Origin: Diphasiastrum complanatum
Lineage: Eukaryota > Streptophyta > Lycopodiopsida > Lycopodiales > Lycopodiaceae
Assembly (NCBI GenBank): GCA_029204225.1
Contig: MU832571.1
Coordinates: 1 to 64,000, forward strand
Reading direction: 5' to 3'
DNA length: 64,000 nucleotides
Notes under the pieces: model-generated
Told to the model about the DNA's origin: nothing
What the model saw: the letters and a program-made list of their open reading frames with translations, nothing else
The model's database searches: none
Shown: piece after piece, positions 12,401-24,613 of the stretch
Layout: each line of letters opens with the position of its first letter
Position numbering within the stretch: the first letter of the stretch is position 1
Position numbers and translations under genes: made by a program

Positions 12401-13263
12401 GAGCAAATCAACTGATTTACATCACTCAACAAACGTATCTTCACAATGTTCTTAACAGATACAATGTTATGAATTGTAAATTAGCTCACTCACCAATGGA
12501 TCCAGGCCTGTATCTATCAAAGGACCAATGTTCCCAGACCAAGCAGGAAGTGGAGCAAATGAGAGAATACCCTTATTGATCGATACTAGGATCTCTCATG
12601 TACGCAATGGTCTGTACAAGACCAGATATCTCTTTTGCTGTAAGCTCACTCAGCCAATACATGGCTAATCCTGGCATTACCCATTGGAAGGCTCTCATAT
12701 GAGTCATGAGATATATTCGAACTACCATGGACCAGTGCATCTGCTATGGAGATGTCAGCAACAACAATCTCCATCAGCTTAGTGGTTATTCTTATGCAAG
12801 CTGGGGAGGAGATGTAGACAATCATAAATCCACATATGGATTTACATTCTTCTTCAATGGCGGTCCTATCTCATGGAACAGTCGTAAGCAAACTTCTGTC
12901 GCACTTTCTTCTACAGAAGCAGAATACATTGTTGCTTCTCAATCTATCAAGGAAGCGTTTTGGTTGAGAAATCCGCTATCAGATCTTTATCTGAATCAGT
13001 ACAACCCTACAATTTTATTTTGTGATAATCGAAGTGCTATTGCCTTATCGGCCAACCCTAGATTTCATTTTAGGAGTAAGCACATTGAAATTAGATATCA
13101 CTACATCAAGGGCAAGGTTCACGACAAGGAAGTAAGCTTAACGTACTGCAGAAGGCAGGACGTGGTTGCAGACATATTCACAAAAGCACTCAGTGTTAAT
13201 GCACACAACAAATTTTGTGCATTGCTTAGTCTAAAAATCAAGGCATTCACGAATCCATATTAA
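9427..13263 (+). pseudogene. Copia-B gag-pol polyprotein, broken
   Basis: Conceptual reading from the ATG at 9427 gives UBN2 gag (KLDGDNYHLWKFKMK near 9455), a zinc knuckle whose first cysteine is tyrosine (YRYCKRNNHKIQEC, about 10154), protease LDSGATQHMT (about 10345), GAG-pre-integrase (WHYRLGH, about 10742), integrase (HSDICGP; LDNGGEY; NGLAERK), reverse transcriptase with YVDD, and RNase H ending at 13263. Stops occur near 9529, 9652, 10853, 11222 and 11312, with several frameshifts. About 300 bp are missing inside reverse transcriptase near 12110: the frame jumps from NIDYT straight to LHKALYGLKQ. Not functional. Confidence 0.93.
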
Positions 13264-13270
13264 GGGGGGG
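13262..13270 (+). other. Polypurine tract of Copia-B
   Basis: AAGGGGGGG lies immediately before the 3' LTR, the position of the plus-strand primer. It overlaps the end of the pol stop codon. Confidence 0.9.
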
Positions 13271-14325
13271 TGTTGGATTTGTTTCCTCTACTCCCCCAAA
13301 TCCCATCTTTAATCTGCCTCCATTCATGCTGCATATTTACTCGCGTTGTCGCGCAGTCTGCATATTAACATGCAAATTCTCACAGGCGATAAAAGGACGA
13401 AAAGCGAAGGCTGACGTCACACCCTCTTCACGCTTGTCCCATGCAGCTACGCTAACAGACTGGACAACAATTGCAGCCACCCACAATCTCATAGGCAGCA
13501 CATCCACCTTGTACTTTCTTCATCTGCACACCTGTAACATTATGTATATATATAGAGAGAGAGAAAATCAGAGATCATCATTAAGAGGTCGAGTATTGGA
13601 CGATTGAGTCCTGACAAAAGATGAACAGATGAGAGTGTATGTAAATTAGCATCAGAAGCTTATCAGCTAGATAGACAAAGTAGATGCCTTGTGCATTGAT
13701 TCTTTATCGTCAGATATAAGGTTTCATTCCTTTACAAATCGAATAAGCTTCGTAGGGCACGCGGTTTCATCCGCTAATGTCTTGTGCTCTACCGCTTTAT
13801 TGACATGTATACTTGATATACTTAATCTGATACAGTTCTTTGTTCTGCATTCAGATCTGTGTTAATATTGTTATGCTTATTATTCATTTTGTCTGATCTT
13901 TCTAGTTGCTCTTTCTGGTAATAGACGACTAACATTTAGTCTTGTCTTTCATGAATGTTTCGCTGACTAATTATCAATCGAACATTGTCTAGCTCTTTGC
14001 GAATCATTCGCGACACATTATTTGTCTTTCTATTCGTGACAAATTATTCTTCTAGCACTTCATTTATTGTGTTTGGTTGTGTAATCCAGAATGACCATGA
14101 TTTCTTTCACTAAAGTTCTGTTTATTCTTATAGACGTAGCCATGCTTACAGAGAGAGTCGTATAGCTCGTTCCGCTGCGCACGAACACTTTCTATTCAAG
14201 TTCGTTTCTCGTTTGTGTTTCGTTTCTCGTTTGTGTTCGTCTTACCCCTTTGAGCTAATTTTTGTTTCTAATATACAACACCTTTCTCAACTCTCATTCC
14301 TCTCCCTCTCTCTCTCTCTCCAACA
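13271..14325 (+). repeat. Copia-B 3' LTR
   Basis: 1055 bp, TGTTGG to CCAACA, pairs with 8225-9270. Confidence 0.94.
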
Positions 14326-14784
14326 GAAGAGTGCCACATCACTCAAACCTATCCATTTAATCCATCCTTGATCCTTATCCAAAGTTGACCTTCTAGAATA
14401 TGGCTAAAATCCAAAGAGCTAGTCTCCTAAAATATAAGAATATTCCCTACAAAATAGGATTCAAGGAAAATGGTCAACTCTTATCTTCTAGAACTCTATA
14501 CACACGTGTGAACATCCACTTGCCATGTGGGAGCATTTACTCATGCACATGCAAGGATAAGCCAACTTCTAGGTGACTAGTCAACTTGACTAAAAACTAG
14601 TCATATCATGTTCACACTTGACTTGATTGATATCAAAATAGATATTTACAAATATGAAAAGTACTTTCTTTCACACGTGGGAACAGGCTCCACAGGTGTG
14701 AAATCATATCATGAACATTGTACTTATGATTGATCTTTATTTACAATAAAAAAAATGACAAGTGAGAACTGACAATATCCAACA
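14326..14784 (-). repeat. Copia-A 5' LTR, outer part
   Basis: Continues the LTR begun at 7822. It ends on the plus strand with ATCCAACA at 14784, followed by the TAATG target duplication. Joined with 7822-8224 it matches 54621-55455. Confidence 0.92.
14503..14679. promoter_or_regulatory. Two further G-boxes in the Copia-A 5' LTR
   Basis: CACGTG at 14503-14508 (CACACGTGTGAAC) and 14674-14679 (TTTCACACGTGGGAA). Both are conserved in the other LTR copy at 55170 and 55346. A degenerate CACAGGTGTGAAA follows near 14691. Confidence 0.5.
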
Positions 14785-15790
14785 TAATGGATGGTAAGAA
14801 TGCCCGCAGACAAACATGAATGATTTGAGAAGAAAGGTGGAGTCCAAAGACTTGCCGCATGCAACGCAAAACCCAAGGGCATGGATGTAGTCTGCCCCAC
14901 CCACCACGTGGGCTCTCGGGAACAAAGTGAATCTATGCCCCCGGCTGATCCTCTCTTGCATGAGACTCACAAAATTAGTGTGCCCTTGAGCATCCTTCCA
15001 ATCTGACTCTAGCTTTTAGTAATCCCTCTGCAATGAAAATTCGAATTATTACAAAATAGCACCAAACAATATACAACAGTACCAAACAATAGCCAACATT
15101 GTATATACTATACAATAGCTTCAAAACTATCAAGCATTTTCAAAAAACTACCAAACAAAACATAAAAGTGTCAAAAACCAGTCCAAAAACAACAAAAGTA
15201 CTAAACAGGATCTTAAAAGTACCAAACATTGCATAGGAAATGCCAGATAGTATTAAAAAACGAATCCAGAAGTACCAAAAGTAACAATTTCAAAAGAAAG
15301 AAAAGTGCGAAACATAAAAAATAAGACTACCAAAAAATTTACCTCCTCCTCTACAACTTCCCTTTCGAGAGACTGGGCATCCGTTTGCACTTCAAATTTT
15401 TTTAGCATGCGCCTGGTCAAAATGAGCTCATCATCCGCTTTTTTTATCTCCTCTTCATTGGGAGGAGTCTGTGTCCACAAGTCAACCAAACGCTTCTCCA
15501 GCTCATGAACTCGTCCTTGATTACTTGGATGACTGTGTTTTCACCCCCAGCAGTTGGTCCAAAACCACCCTTCCTTTTCTATTGGCAATTATATTGCCTT
15601 GAGGATCCATGTCATAATAAGGATTTGTGGATGACTCTTCGGTGGGGGTGGGAGCCGCGGCCTCTTGTGAGGGACCACCCTCATTTTGGCTAAGCATATT
15701 TTGCAGTTGTGTTCTTTGCTCAAGCGTTAATGATTCATATAAATTTTTTACAAAGTCTCCCGAGCTTTCACCACTGCCTGACCCCGACAT
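14785..15790 (-). pseudogene. Unidentified cysteine/histidine-motif gene, 5' part
   Basis: I do not recognise the family. It can be read from the ATG at 15790 (MSGSGSGESSGDF...), through a Pro/Thr/Glu-rich stretch with DMDPQGNIIANRKGRVVLDQLLG, to a charged coiled-coil-like segment (HELEKRLVDLWTQ; DDELILTRRMLKKFE). A candidate intron runs from GAG|GTAAAT near 15342 to TTGCAG near 15031. The next exon has CVACGKSL and FVCGHSYHPLC, a zinc-finger-like C-x2-C ... C-G-H-x3-H-x2-C pattern. Defects are one frameshift near 15530 and an in-frame TAA just after the acceptor. Copia-A interrupts the frame at 14785; the continuation is at 54473-54615. It lies head-to-head with the TNP2 gene and could be a second CACTA gene. 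Confidence 0.55.
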
Positions 15791-16084
15791 GATTACTACA
15801 TTCATAAACATACAATACATTACAATAAACTCTAATATATTGAAATGAAGTAGAAAAAAAATTGATTATAGAACTTTACTGCATATTGGAGTGGGACTTT
15901 CATACCTGTGTTAACAAAAGAAGAGAGATATGCGTGCAGAGTTCAAACCTACACCAAGATTGGCATAAGAATCATGTAAGCGACAATGTATAAGAATAGG
16001 TATATCTAAAAATTAAAACATTAGAATCATACAATAATTTTATGCTATTTGCATTTTGTACTTGTGCATATATGCAGTTTATCA

Positions 16085-19000
16085 CAACGAGACGAATAAC
16101 ATTCAGATCAGTCTAGCGATGAAGACAGTACTCAAGTTGACAGGGTAAGTAATAAACATGCATGTGTTCTTGTTCAGTAAAACTTTGTTATTATAAGTTA
16201 AAATATTGTGCTAAAGTGACATGTACTTGATTTTTGTTTCCCGTAAGGAAATTGTTTTCAAAATAAAATATGGTGCACATGCCTCAAGTGTGATGGACAA
16301 AAGAAGCGTGAAAGACGCATTGTTGAAAATCATTTGTGGAACTTTGGACGAAAAGAAGAAGGTCAACCATCGAATTTGGAAGACGTTGAGGTTTGTTAAT
16401 TTTATATGATTGTTTTTTATTATAATCTTCGTCAATCTATATATGTCACTTATGAAATTGTTTCATGTGTGTATCCAATACATCGAATGCCATTCCATGG
16501 AGTTGATCCTTCCGTGTTTAGTTACAATCAACGTCAAGTTTTGATAGACATGAGAAAACAAAGAATGAAACAAATTAAAGAGGCAAACACAATTGGAAAA
16601 GAGAATAATCAACTTGATTCTAATGATTATGATGATGACACAATGAAGCAATGCACAACATGTTTGAATCTTACTTTGAAACAAATGAGAATGATGATAT
16701 GCATGCATCTTCTAATGAAAATGGAGATCACGAATAATTTGAGATGGATGAAGACGAGATTCTCCTGCACAAGGAGGCAGACACTCCTCTATATCCTGGA
16801 GCATCCATTTCGAGACTAGCTACGTCAATTTTTATTCTAAACCTTCAAGCAACATACAAATGGAGTGATCGTAGCGTGACATCTTTATTCGGGTACTTAA
16901 CACATAACACAACTATTATACTTTATAGCATATTTACATTAAGTTAATTTTTTTTCTTTCCTAACAACTCACATTGCTCTTTTTTTAGGTTGTTGCATCG
17001 AATACTTCCGAAAGAAAATGTGATACCTAAAACACGAAACTAAGCACGAAAGATGATGACCGTGCTTGGAATGGATTACGACACAGTACATGCATGTCCA
17101 GAAGACCATGTTCTATATAGAGGTGAGCATTCAGAAAAGCTTCAATGTCCAGTATGTAACGCTTCACATTTTCGAGATGACGGACAAGGGGATAAAGTGC
17201 CACGAAAAGTGTTACGACATTTTCCAATTATCCCACGATTGCAACATTTATTTCGATGTAAATCTTTGGCACAACTAATGGATTGGCATGTCAAAAATCG
17301 ATCTACGGATGATGTGATGCAAGTACCAAGTGATTCACCTGCATGGAAACATATTGAAGACCAATGGCCCGAGTTTAAAAATGAACCTCGTAATTTGAGA
17401 TTTGGCCTTGCTATGGATGGCGTAAATCCTTTTAGCATTCAAGCGTCAACTTGGTCCACATGGCCAGTTGTGCTCATTAATTACAACATACCTCCATGGT
17501 TGAGTATTAAAACGGGACATTTGTTATTGGCTTTATTGATTCCAGGAAAGTACAAGGCCAAGAACATGGATGTGTATCTTGCACCTTTGATCGATGAATT
17601 GTGCATTCTTTGGAATGGTATTCACGCTTACGACATCTCGAGACCTTTACAACAACGAAACTTTGTTGTTCGTGGAATTCTAATGTGGACGATGCATGAC
17701 TACCCCGGTTTAAGCGAATGTTCAGGTATCTATATAATGAATTTAACCTATTTTAGGGTTTAACGCTTGAGTATATCTAACTAAGCTTATGTTTAGTTTG
17801 GTTTATGAACTATGCAGGTTTAATCACATCGGGTTACAACGCATGTTATATTTGTGGACCACTTTTGGAGGGTCGACATAGCACAAATATGTTAAAAAAA
17901 GTGGTGTACGAAAATCATAGCAAATACTTGCCACCTGATCATCCTTTTCGAAGGTTGAATAGGCGATTTTTTGGAGGGCGAGGAGATAATACTCTAACTA
18001 CACCACCACCCCCCGCATGGGAGTAGCGGAATGGCATGGTGAATGGCTTAAACATCACAACGTTAATTCTTCATGGAATGAATCCATTGATGGTATGAAA
18101 CGATTGTCTATTTTTCACAAATTACCCTATTGGAAGAATTTATTGATAGATTATTTATTGGATCCTATGCACATATTCCAAAACATCGGTGAATCCTTAT
18201 GGAACCACATCATTGGCATAAAAGACAACTCCGCAGCTCGTAAAGATCTACAAGCAGCCGATGTGAGAAGACCCTATTGGATTCAAATGAGAACTCCAAC
18301 AGGCTATGCACATTCTTTATGCAAGTCATTTACCAAAGATGATAAATTAAGTGGATTGAAATCACATGATTGGCATAAGATGTTGCAATTCATACTTCCA
18401 CTTTCTATTTGAGGTCTCTTCAACGATGACATACGAAATACGCTTTACAATTTGTCATCGATGATTAGGTTTGTATATTTTTTTAAGCACTTGTATAAAA
18501 ATGTGATATTTCAATTTTTTTATGTGTTAAACAACCTAATGTACTATCAATCTTGTAGGTGGATTTCCTCAAAAGAAATAAAAAATAGTGAAATGGATTC
18601 CATGAAAATCCAAATGATTAAAATGGTATGTTTGTTGGAAAGAGATTTTCCAGCTTCCTTTTTGGATATACAAGTTCATCTTCTAGTGCATTTGGTCGAA
18701 GAAGTATCAACTGTTGGACCTGTGCACACGAGATGGATGTTCTACCTTGAGCGCTTTATGAAAGTTTTGAAGGGCTTTGTGAGACAAAAGGCAAGGCCAG
18801 AAGGTAGCATTGCAGAAAGTTGGCTTGTACAGAAATCTTTGTTTTATATCACCAAAATAATCTCACAATTGCATCCTACAAGTCCAAAAATGTGGTGTGA
18901 AGAAGAAGATGAACGTGTTAAGGGTGAAGTACCATAAGGAAATGGTGTGCAAAAAAGACTTTCACCTTAATTAAAAGAGAAAATTGACACATTCATATTA

Positions 19001-20786
19001 TATAATTGTGGACAAATGGAAAAGTGGATTTCAAGGTATGAAGAAGCCAAAAAGGAAAGAAACATAACATTGAAACGAAGAAGGAATATCAATTGAAGAA
19101 GAAGAGGGCGTTGGAGAACGATGAACCTTTGGAGCCTTTACCTTCAAAATGCTCTCGTGAATGGGTTTTTGATACGATGCTAAAAGCATCCGAAAACGAA
19201 GAAGAATGATCGAATTAGAATGGGAATTTGTTCGCGGATGTGGATGGAAGGTCAGTGTAATCTTGTTTATGTAAAGTTTTGTTTTTGTACTACTCAATAT
19301 ATGAATAGTATTTCTAATTACACACATTTGTTTTTTTTTTTTTTTGTGTTTTAGTATACATCATACACTGCCATGTGGGCATATGGACACCATTACTGTG
19401 TTGAGAGAGTTTACAACAAGCGACGTACATATGATTGTGGTATAATGGCCAACTTTCAACAAGAGAGTCGTTCTAGTGCAAGGGACCCTAATGCATTCAA
19501 TAGACTATACATTTGCATTCATGGATAAAAAATATATGCATTTAAATATTTTGCAAGAATGATGTGATGCCAAAACATTATATTGATTAATTTAAAAACA
19601 AGTACATTGATGATACTATTCTTTATTGTGTTCAGTTTCGTCTCAAACCGTATGCGTTTTTGTATTTCTTTGCGACTAAAAGGGCCTAAAAATCAGGTGA
19701 AAGGCAATTAGGTTAGTTAAAATAAGTTTCCGTCGGAGAAACCGGAATAGGTGTAGAATCATCATCTGATCCTTCATCTTCTTCTCTCATTGTGTCTTCC
19801 ATAGCTTCGTGCATGCAAAAGGAAAAGCAAAGATTGCAAAACAATGGAGATACAATAATAAAGGTAAATTCACATTTATTTTGATTCATTTGATATTTAG
19901 TTGATAGCTTAATGTGTTATCTATTTCCATTACTTTCCATTGTGCTTTCCATTACTTTTTATTGTGCATTCTAGCATGCAAATCATGTGCTAAAATAGAT
20001 ACATTGCATTGAATTCATCAATGGATACATTTGCATTGCATAGATGTGCATTAACTAGACTATACATTGCATTGAATACATCTGACCTAGACTATGTCGG
20101 CACATTGCAACATATTTATGAAGTCGATTACGAGACTAACGGCAAATACTTTATAAGGTCATCTATCGTGGAAGCAATGCCACGATTAGAAATGATAACT
20201 CAGAGTTTTTTCAAATCGACTCAACAAAATGTATATCGATGGACTCTCATGACACTTTAGTATTGCCACGACATTGTGAACAAGTGAGACTCTAAAATTT
20301 CAATGTCATTAATATTCGCAATCCAATTATTTATGCATCAATCTTATAATACTAACTTAATTTTTTTTAATTCTTTGGCAGATTATATTCCATCCAGATT
20401 GAATAGACCCAAGATGGTGGTATGTGATCCAACTTAATGCAAGAAAACGACGCGCGTTTGAAGGAAAAGATATTGTTGAATTGGATACACATGACGAACC
20501 ACCACTCAATTTTGCCGACATTTTGGAAGAACCTGAACCACCCATCCAAACTCGAAATGATGTCGAAATGATGGGAGAAGAAAGTACAAATGAGAATGAT
20601 GAGATTCCTATGATCGTACAAGACCAAATTGGGGGTAATTTGAGGCCCCCACGTTTGGATGAGATAGAATTAGAAGCAGAGGAGATTGAATATGAGGGTA
20701 ACTCACATCATGAAAGAGACACAATCGGAAATTTACGATACAAAGATGACTACCGTTATGTGACAACTCACTGGATGGAATCTTGA
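16085..20786 (+). pseudogene. CACTA (En/Spm) TNP2-like transposase gene, decayed
   Basis: Exons read, in order: acidic N-terminus (SDEDSTQVD, about 16110); a transposase-associated segment (WCTCLKCDGQKKRERRIVENHL, about 16272-16390); PLYPGASISRL and TYKWSDRSV (about 16790-16880); the Transposase_21/TNP2 core (17053-18410) with YDTVHACPEDHVLYRG, GLAMDGVNPF, PGKYKAKNMDVYLAPLIDEL and LLDPMHIFQNIGESLWN; the DUF4218-like HLLVHLVEEVSTVGPVHTRWM (about 18680-18750); and DUF4216-like pieces (GIMANFQQESRSSARDPN at 19440; YVGTLQHIYEVDYE near 20094; DPRWWYVIQLNARKRRAF near 20408). Clean GT-AG introns lie at 16892-16988, 17726-17817 and 18469-18558. Lesions are an in-frame TAA at 17041-17043, a frameshift near a C-run at 18008-18014, and a TGA at 18410-18412. 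I could not identify the terminal CACTA repeats. Confidence 0.9.
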
Positions 20787-21843
20787 AAGCATGACCTATG
20801 GCAATCTCTTTATTAGGAGTGTATCTCCAGGTTATTTTCATAAACACATGTGATATCAGTGTCAAAGAAAGCAGTAACTCTCGCATTACTGCTAGCAACA
20901 AGCCTAAGGACATTGTTCTAGACCTGCATAGAAACCTGCAAGAGTTAGTTTCAACAAATTTTGAAAAAATAGGGAAATACCATAGAAATTTGGATCCCTC
21001 GTAAAATAAAATAAAAAAATCCAAACTGTTCAGAAACTCTCGTAGAGCCTCTTGAAGCTGCATCTCCCTATGAGAAGCACACAGAGCAGTATGCAAGAGT
21101 TACCTCTTAGTTTTACATCTCCTGGAAGAGTTCCCAAGATCTATAAGAGCAAAAGCAAAGGCAGAACCCTCACAGAAGTCAATTTTTCATATTTTTGTGG
21201 CAACTAATTCTTGTAGAGCCTCTTGTAGCTCCATCTCACTAAGATAGGTACACAAACGAGTTTGCGAGAGTTCATATTGTTCCAGTAAGCTGAAAAGTAG
21301 ATTTAATTGTCTAAAATTGAGGAAAATCATCAGTATCAGAGAACCCTTGTAGATAGTTTCATTGTTTCCAAAAGGTCATTTTACGTCAAGTGATCATGTC
21401 TGTGAGAGTTAATTTGAATTATTGATTGATCTATAACCCAAAAAGTGATCAAAAATATCATTAAGAATCAATAACTTTTATATCTGTGAGAGTTAACTCT
21501 CACCACTTTGCACAAAGTTAGATCCACATCAGATCTAGCTCTAGTAAAGCCTACGAGAGTTACTTCCCAGTAGATCTTGAGAAATCAAAGATTTTGTTTG
21601 CAAAATAGTAGAAAGAACTCCCGCACAGCCAACACTCTCATGAGTAACTCTCGCAGATAGAATCAATAGAAAAATTTGCCTCAAATTTGGCTACTGTGAA
21701 AATATCAGACCAATCAGAGCAAGAAGTAGAGAGAAATCAAGAAAAAATCATCGAAAGAGGGCTAAAATCACACTAATACCCATTGAAACTAATCAGATCC
21801 TCACAATCCATCAAGATCCAACTACCCTGGACTCCTCCGATGA
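20787..21843 (+). other. Non-coding region before the gypsy gag
   Basis: No convincing ORF. It holds diverged repeats of a GTAGAGCCTCTTG-type unit (near 21043 and 21215) and several short GAGAGTTA motifs. The first part (to about 20880) still resembles 38930-39030. The rest may be the leader or LTR of the gypsy element whose gag starts near 21844, but I see no clear LTR ends. Confidence 0.4.
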
Positions 21844-23048
21844 ATGAATCTAAGATTAGAACAATCAGTACCAATTAGAACAAGAAACCCAGCATCAAAC
21901 CTCCCAAGAGTTGCAGCCGCGCAGATTGAAGCAAAAGCAGGACCAACAACAATGGATCCAATGGGTCAACCCATATCTGTCGTACCCTTGCAAGTAGTTC
22001 GGAGGGCACGTCGTCTCAAAATACCAAAATAGGATGGATCAACAGATCCTATCATATTCCTCCAAATCTACGAGCAAGCGCGCGAGATCTATGGTGAACA
22101 AACTCCAACGAAAAAATTGAAGCGATTCTCTATGTCACTGGTAGCTACAGCCCAGAACTAGTTTTTCAACCTATCAACCAAAGAAAAGTCCACTTGAGAA
22201 AGGTCCACTCTTATCATGCGCTTTAAACCAAGAAAGTTCCTAGAATATCCATTTCTCTTGTTAAGCAAAGTCAAGATGGAAAAGAGAGAAAATATACGGG
22301 ACTACATCGAACGGGTCAAGCATCTAAGATTCGAATGCAACACAACTTTGACTCTTGATCACGTGGTGATTATGTGGTTCCTCGCGGGGTTACCACGAAA
22401 CATCATAAGATAACTCAAATGTCGGAAGCAGTACGTCGCGTTGCAAGAATCCATGGAAGACGCTATTAGAGAAGAGAATGAAGGCTCAGAGAATGACTCT
22501 TATCTGACAACCCATCATCCGACTCCCTCGGTAGCATCAACCTCCAATGCTTCCAATAGTAGTATCCTCGAAGAGAAAACGTATGGTGTCCAGTTTGTAC
22601 CCAGAACCATACCACCAACGAGTGTCCAGTTTTGAAATAGAATCTCAAACTGACACAACGATATTGCCACCTGTGCATCACGTCATCACACAAAACAGAT
22701 TTCTTCCCATTCAACCCTAGGATCATCCAGCAAAAGAGGAATCAGTACCAAACCTCTTATCCATATCACCAAGGGGCACCGAATGTGGCACCATGGTTTG
22801 GAGCGCCGATGAATCAGCAATGCATGGCTTTGTCTACACCACTAGGGACAACTAACAACCAAGTGGCCCATGTGAACTTGACAAAGCATGGAGATACCAC
22901 CCCCAAACATGAGCAACAACAGTGGTATGGTCCGGATGAAACATTTGTCGATCCAGCTATCAACGAGTATTATGCAACCTATGCTGCCCAACCTCAACGA
23001 CAAGGTGGAAGAATCTACGGCTGCTACGGATGCGAAGAAGGGCACATA
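21844..23048 (+). pseudogene. Ty3/gypsy gag, N-terminal and central part
   Basis: Resembles a gypsy capsid protein (retrotrans_gag type). A basic N-terminal region (PLQVVRRARRLKIPK) is followed by DPIIFLQIYEQAREIYG, a segment ending ENIRDYIERVKHLRFEC, MWFLAGLPRNI, and a Ser/Thr-rich linker. It closes with CYGC-EEGHI, the start of a zinc knuckle cut by the solo LTR at 23049. Stops at about 22030, 22158, 22195, 22411 and 22633, with frame changes, show that it is dead. It continues at 23584 and, past Copia-C, at 30395. Confidence 0.75.
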
Positions 23049-23583
23049 TGTCATGTACTGTTAGTACATCCATGCTTATACATGCGAGATAATATCCAAT
23101 GTAAGTTTGTAGGCCCAAAAGGAGCTATTAGCCTTAAGAACAAGGCAGTTCCCTCTTTAGGCCCTCCAAAGTAATTAATAAGGATAATAGGCTAACAAGG
23201 GCCCAATCTAGTCTAAATAATACTTAACAAGGGTAACCATTCCTCCAGATAGTTAAGCTAAGTTAAGTAAGAGCATTGTTTATAACTAGGCAAGAGACAT
23301 CAATCTGTAGATCTTTTGGCTCATTTGCAAGTGAGAGATTCTAGCTTCCTTGTAAATGTGAGCCATAGGGATCTCCATTGCTAGGTCTCATGTGCCCTAT
23401 CCACATGAATCAATGCTCAATGTTCATTGATTGTACTCTTTAGTTAATTGCTAATGTGATTTCATTGAGATCTCATTGTTTCTAGCTTTCTATGGATATG
23501 CTATCTTGATGGTCTTGTATTTTTCTTGCTATTAGCTTTACTTCTATTGTAATTGCTATTAGTTTGGGATTTGGCACATGACA
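23049..23583. repeat. Solo LTR inside the gypsy gag
   Basis: 535 bp bounded by inverted ends TGTCATGT and ACATGACA, with flanking ACATA (23044-23048) and ACAAA (23584-23588), a 4-of-5 target duplication. It splits the zinc-knuckle coding sequence. No internal element or second LTR is seen, so it is read as the product of LTR-LTR recombination. The family is unknown and the strand undetermined. Confidence 0.65.
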
Positions 23584-23964
23584 ACAAAATTGTCGGAAAT
23601 GTCCTCACAAGGGCATATTTATCCCTTTTTTTCGAGAATGCGGATACGAGCACTGCTACAAGAATTGCCCATTAAGACTTGGAGCTAGTACACCCTTAAA
23701 TTTGATCACAATACAACCAACAACAATTCCAAGAAAGTTGCCACAGAAAACTCCAACTCCCCATGTTTCGGTCATGTTAGCGATTACGTGAGCCCAGAAA
23801 TGGAAGGGAGTGGCACCATCACCACCCTCCTCAATAGCATTGGCAGATGATCAACCCTCAACTGCAGGACCATGTCCTAACATAAGGGAAGAAGGATGAC
23901 AATACCAGAAGATACGTCGTTTGATACATGAGGCACAAGCAGAGGAAGCTACACAAGCCAAGGA
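23584..23964 (+). pseudogene. Ty3/gypsy gag, zinc-knuckle part
   Basis: Resumes the gag interrupted at 23048. One frame reads KCPHKGIF...REC-GYEHCYKNC, a second CCHC-like knuckle, followed by a Pro/Thr-rich stretch with stops. Copia-C interrupts it at 23965. Joining the ends across the AAGGA duplication gives a continuous QAKD-IPVEPL reading into 30395. Confidence 0.65.
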
Positions 23965-24396
23965 TGTGAAAAATACAGATCCTAAGTGGATCTAAACTCC
24001 AAGATCATTGGCTTGAATGCTTGCACTCCAAACTACATAAGCTAGGAATTGGCAACACATTCTATGCTACCTAGAATGCAAAGAACTTGATCAAAAAGCA
24101 TTTATCACAAATGGAAACTTCCATAAACATCAAGTGCGGCCCAAATAGCATTATACAGTCCATAATACATCAGCCTACCACTTTTGGAAAGCACCTAAGA
24201 TCATACACAATAGCTTGAAGACAATACACACAAGAATGCTCTCAATGGAGGAAGAAACAATGACAATGATCTATTGATCTCAATGAAGCATACAAAAGGT
24301 TTCTCCAACCTGTTTTCCACGACTTCCCTACTATTTATGGATGAGGAAGATGACTCTCTCTCCTCTCTCTAGAAGGTACTTGACCCTAGATATTCC

Positions 24397-24404
24397 CTAT
24401 ATAG
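24397..24404 (-). promoter_or_regulatory. Candidate TATA box of the Copia-C LTR
   Basis: CTATATAG, self-complementary, within CCCTATATAGG; the same site recurs in the 5' LTR near 30174. In the minus direction it is followed within about 40 bases by a CT-rich stretch, as expected for an LTR promoter. Confidence 0.5.
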
Positions 24405-24526
24405 GAAAAATAGCTAAAAATGGCTTATATGACCAAAATACATCAAAATGGTCTCATTTTGAAGGGTATGAAGTTTGACACTTCATCATACTGAAAAAAT
24501 ACAGTAAATAAAAACATTGTGGCCTG

Positions 24527-24542
24527 TTTCACACGTGTGAAA
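24527..24542. promoter_or_regulatory. 16-bp perfect palindrome with G-box, Copia-C 3' LTR
   Basis: TTTCACACGTGTGAAA, a perfect palindrome centred on CACGTG. Its counterpart in the 5' LTR is at 30303-30318 with one outer mismatch. Copia-A, a different family, has the same motif in its LTRs. Confidence 0.6.
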
Positions 24543-24613
24543 CTCCAGAACCAAAACTATTTACAATTTTAGCCAATTTAGGCCTCAAACTAGCTAGGAA
24601 ATGTTGACAATTT

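Larger units (their letters stand above)
8225..14325 (+). mobile_element. Copia-B, Ty1/copia element inside the Copia-A LTR
   Basis: Plus-strand element of about 6.1 kb: 5' LTR 8225-9270, primer site 9271-9282, decayed gag-pol about 9427-13263, polypurine tract 13262-13270, 3' LTR 13271-14325. The LTRs start TGTTGG and end CCAACA. The first 190 bases of the two LTRs differ at about 6% of positions, so the insertion is old. Flanks are AAAG (8221-8224) and GAAG (14326-14329). The uninterrupted LTR of copy 2 shows that the original site read GAAG, so this is a mutated target duplication. Confidence 0.94.
3137..14784 (-). mobile_element. Copia-A copy 1 (Ty1/copia), left end beyond LARD-1 and outside the window
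   Basis: Minus-strand copia element with its 5' LTR in two pieces (7822-8224 and 14326-14784), a primer site (7810-7821), a leader, and a decayed gag-pol down to the LARD-1 insertion. The outer LTR edge is followed by TAATG (14785-14789), which equals the 5 bp left of Copia-A copy 2 (54616-54620). It carries three nested insertions: LARD-1 in RNase H, a foldback MITE in gag, and Copia-B in the LTR. Confidence 0.93.
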
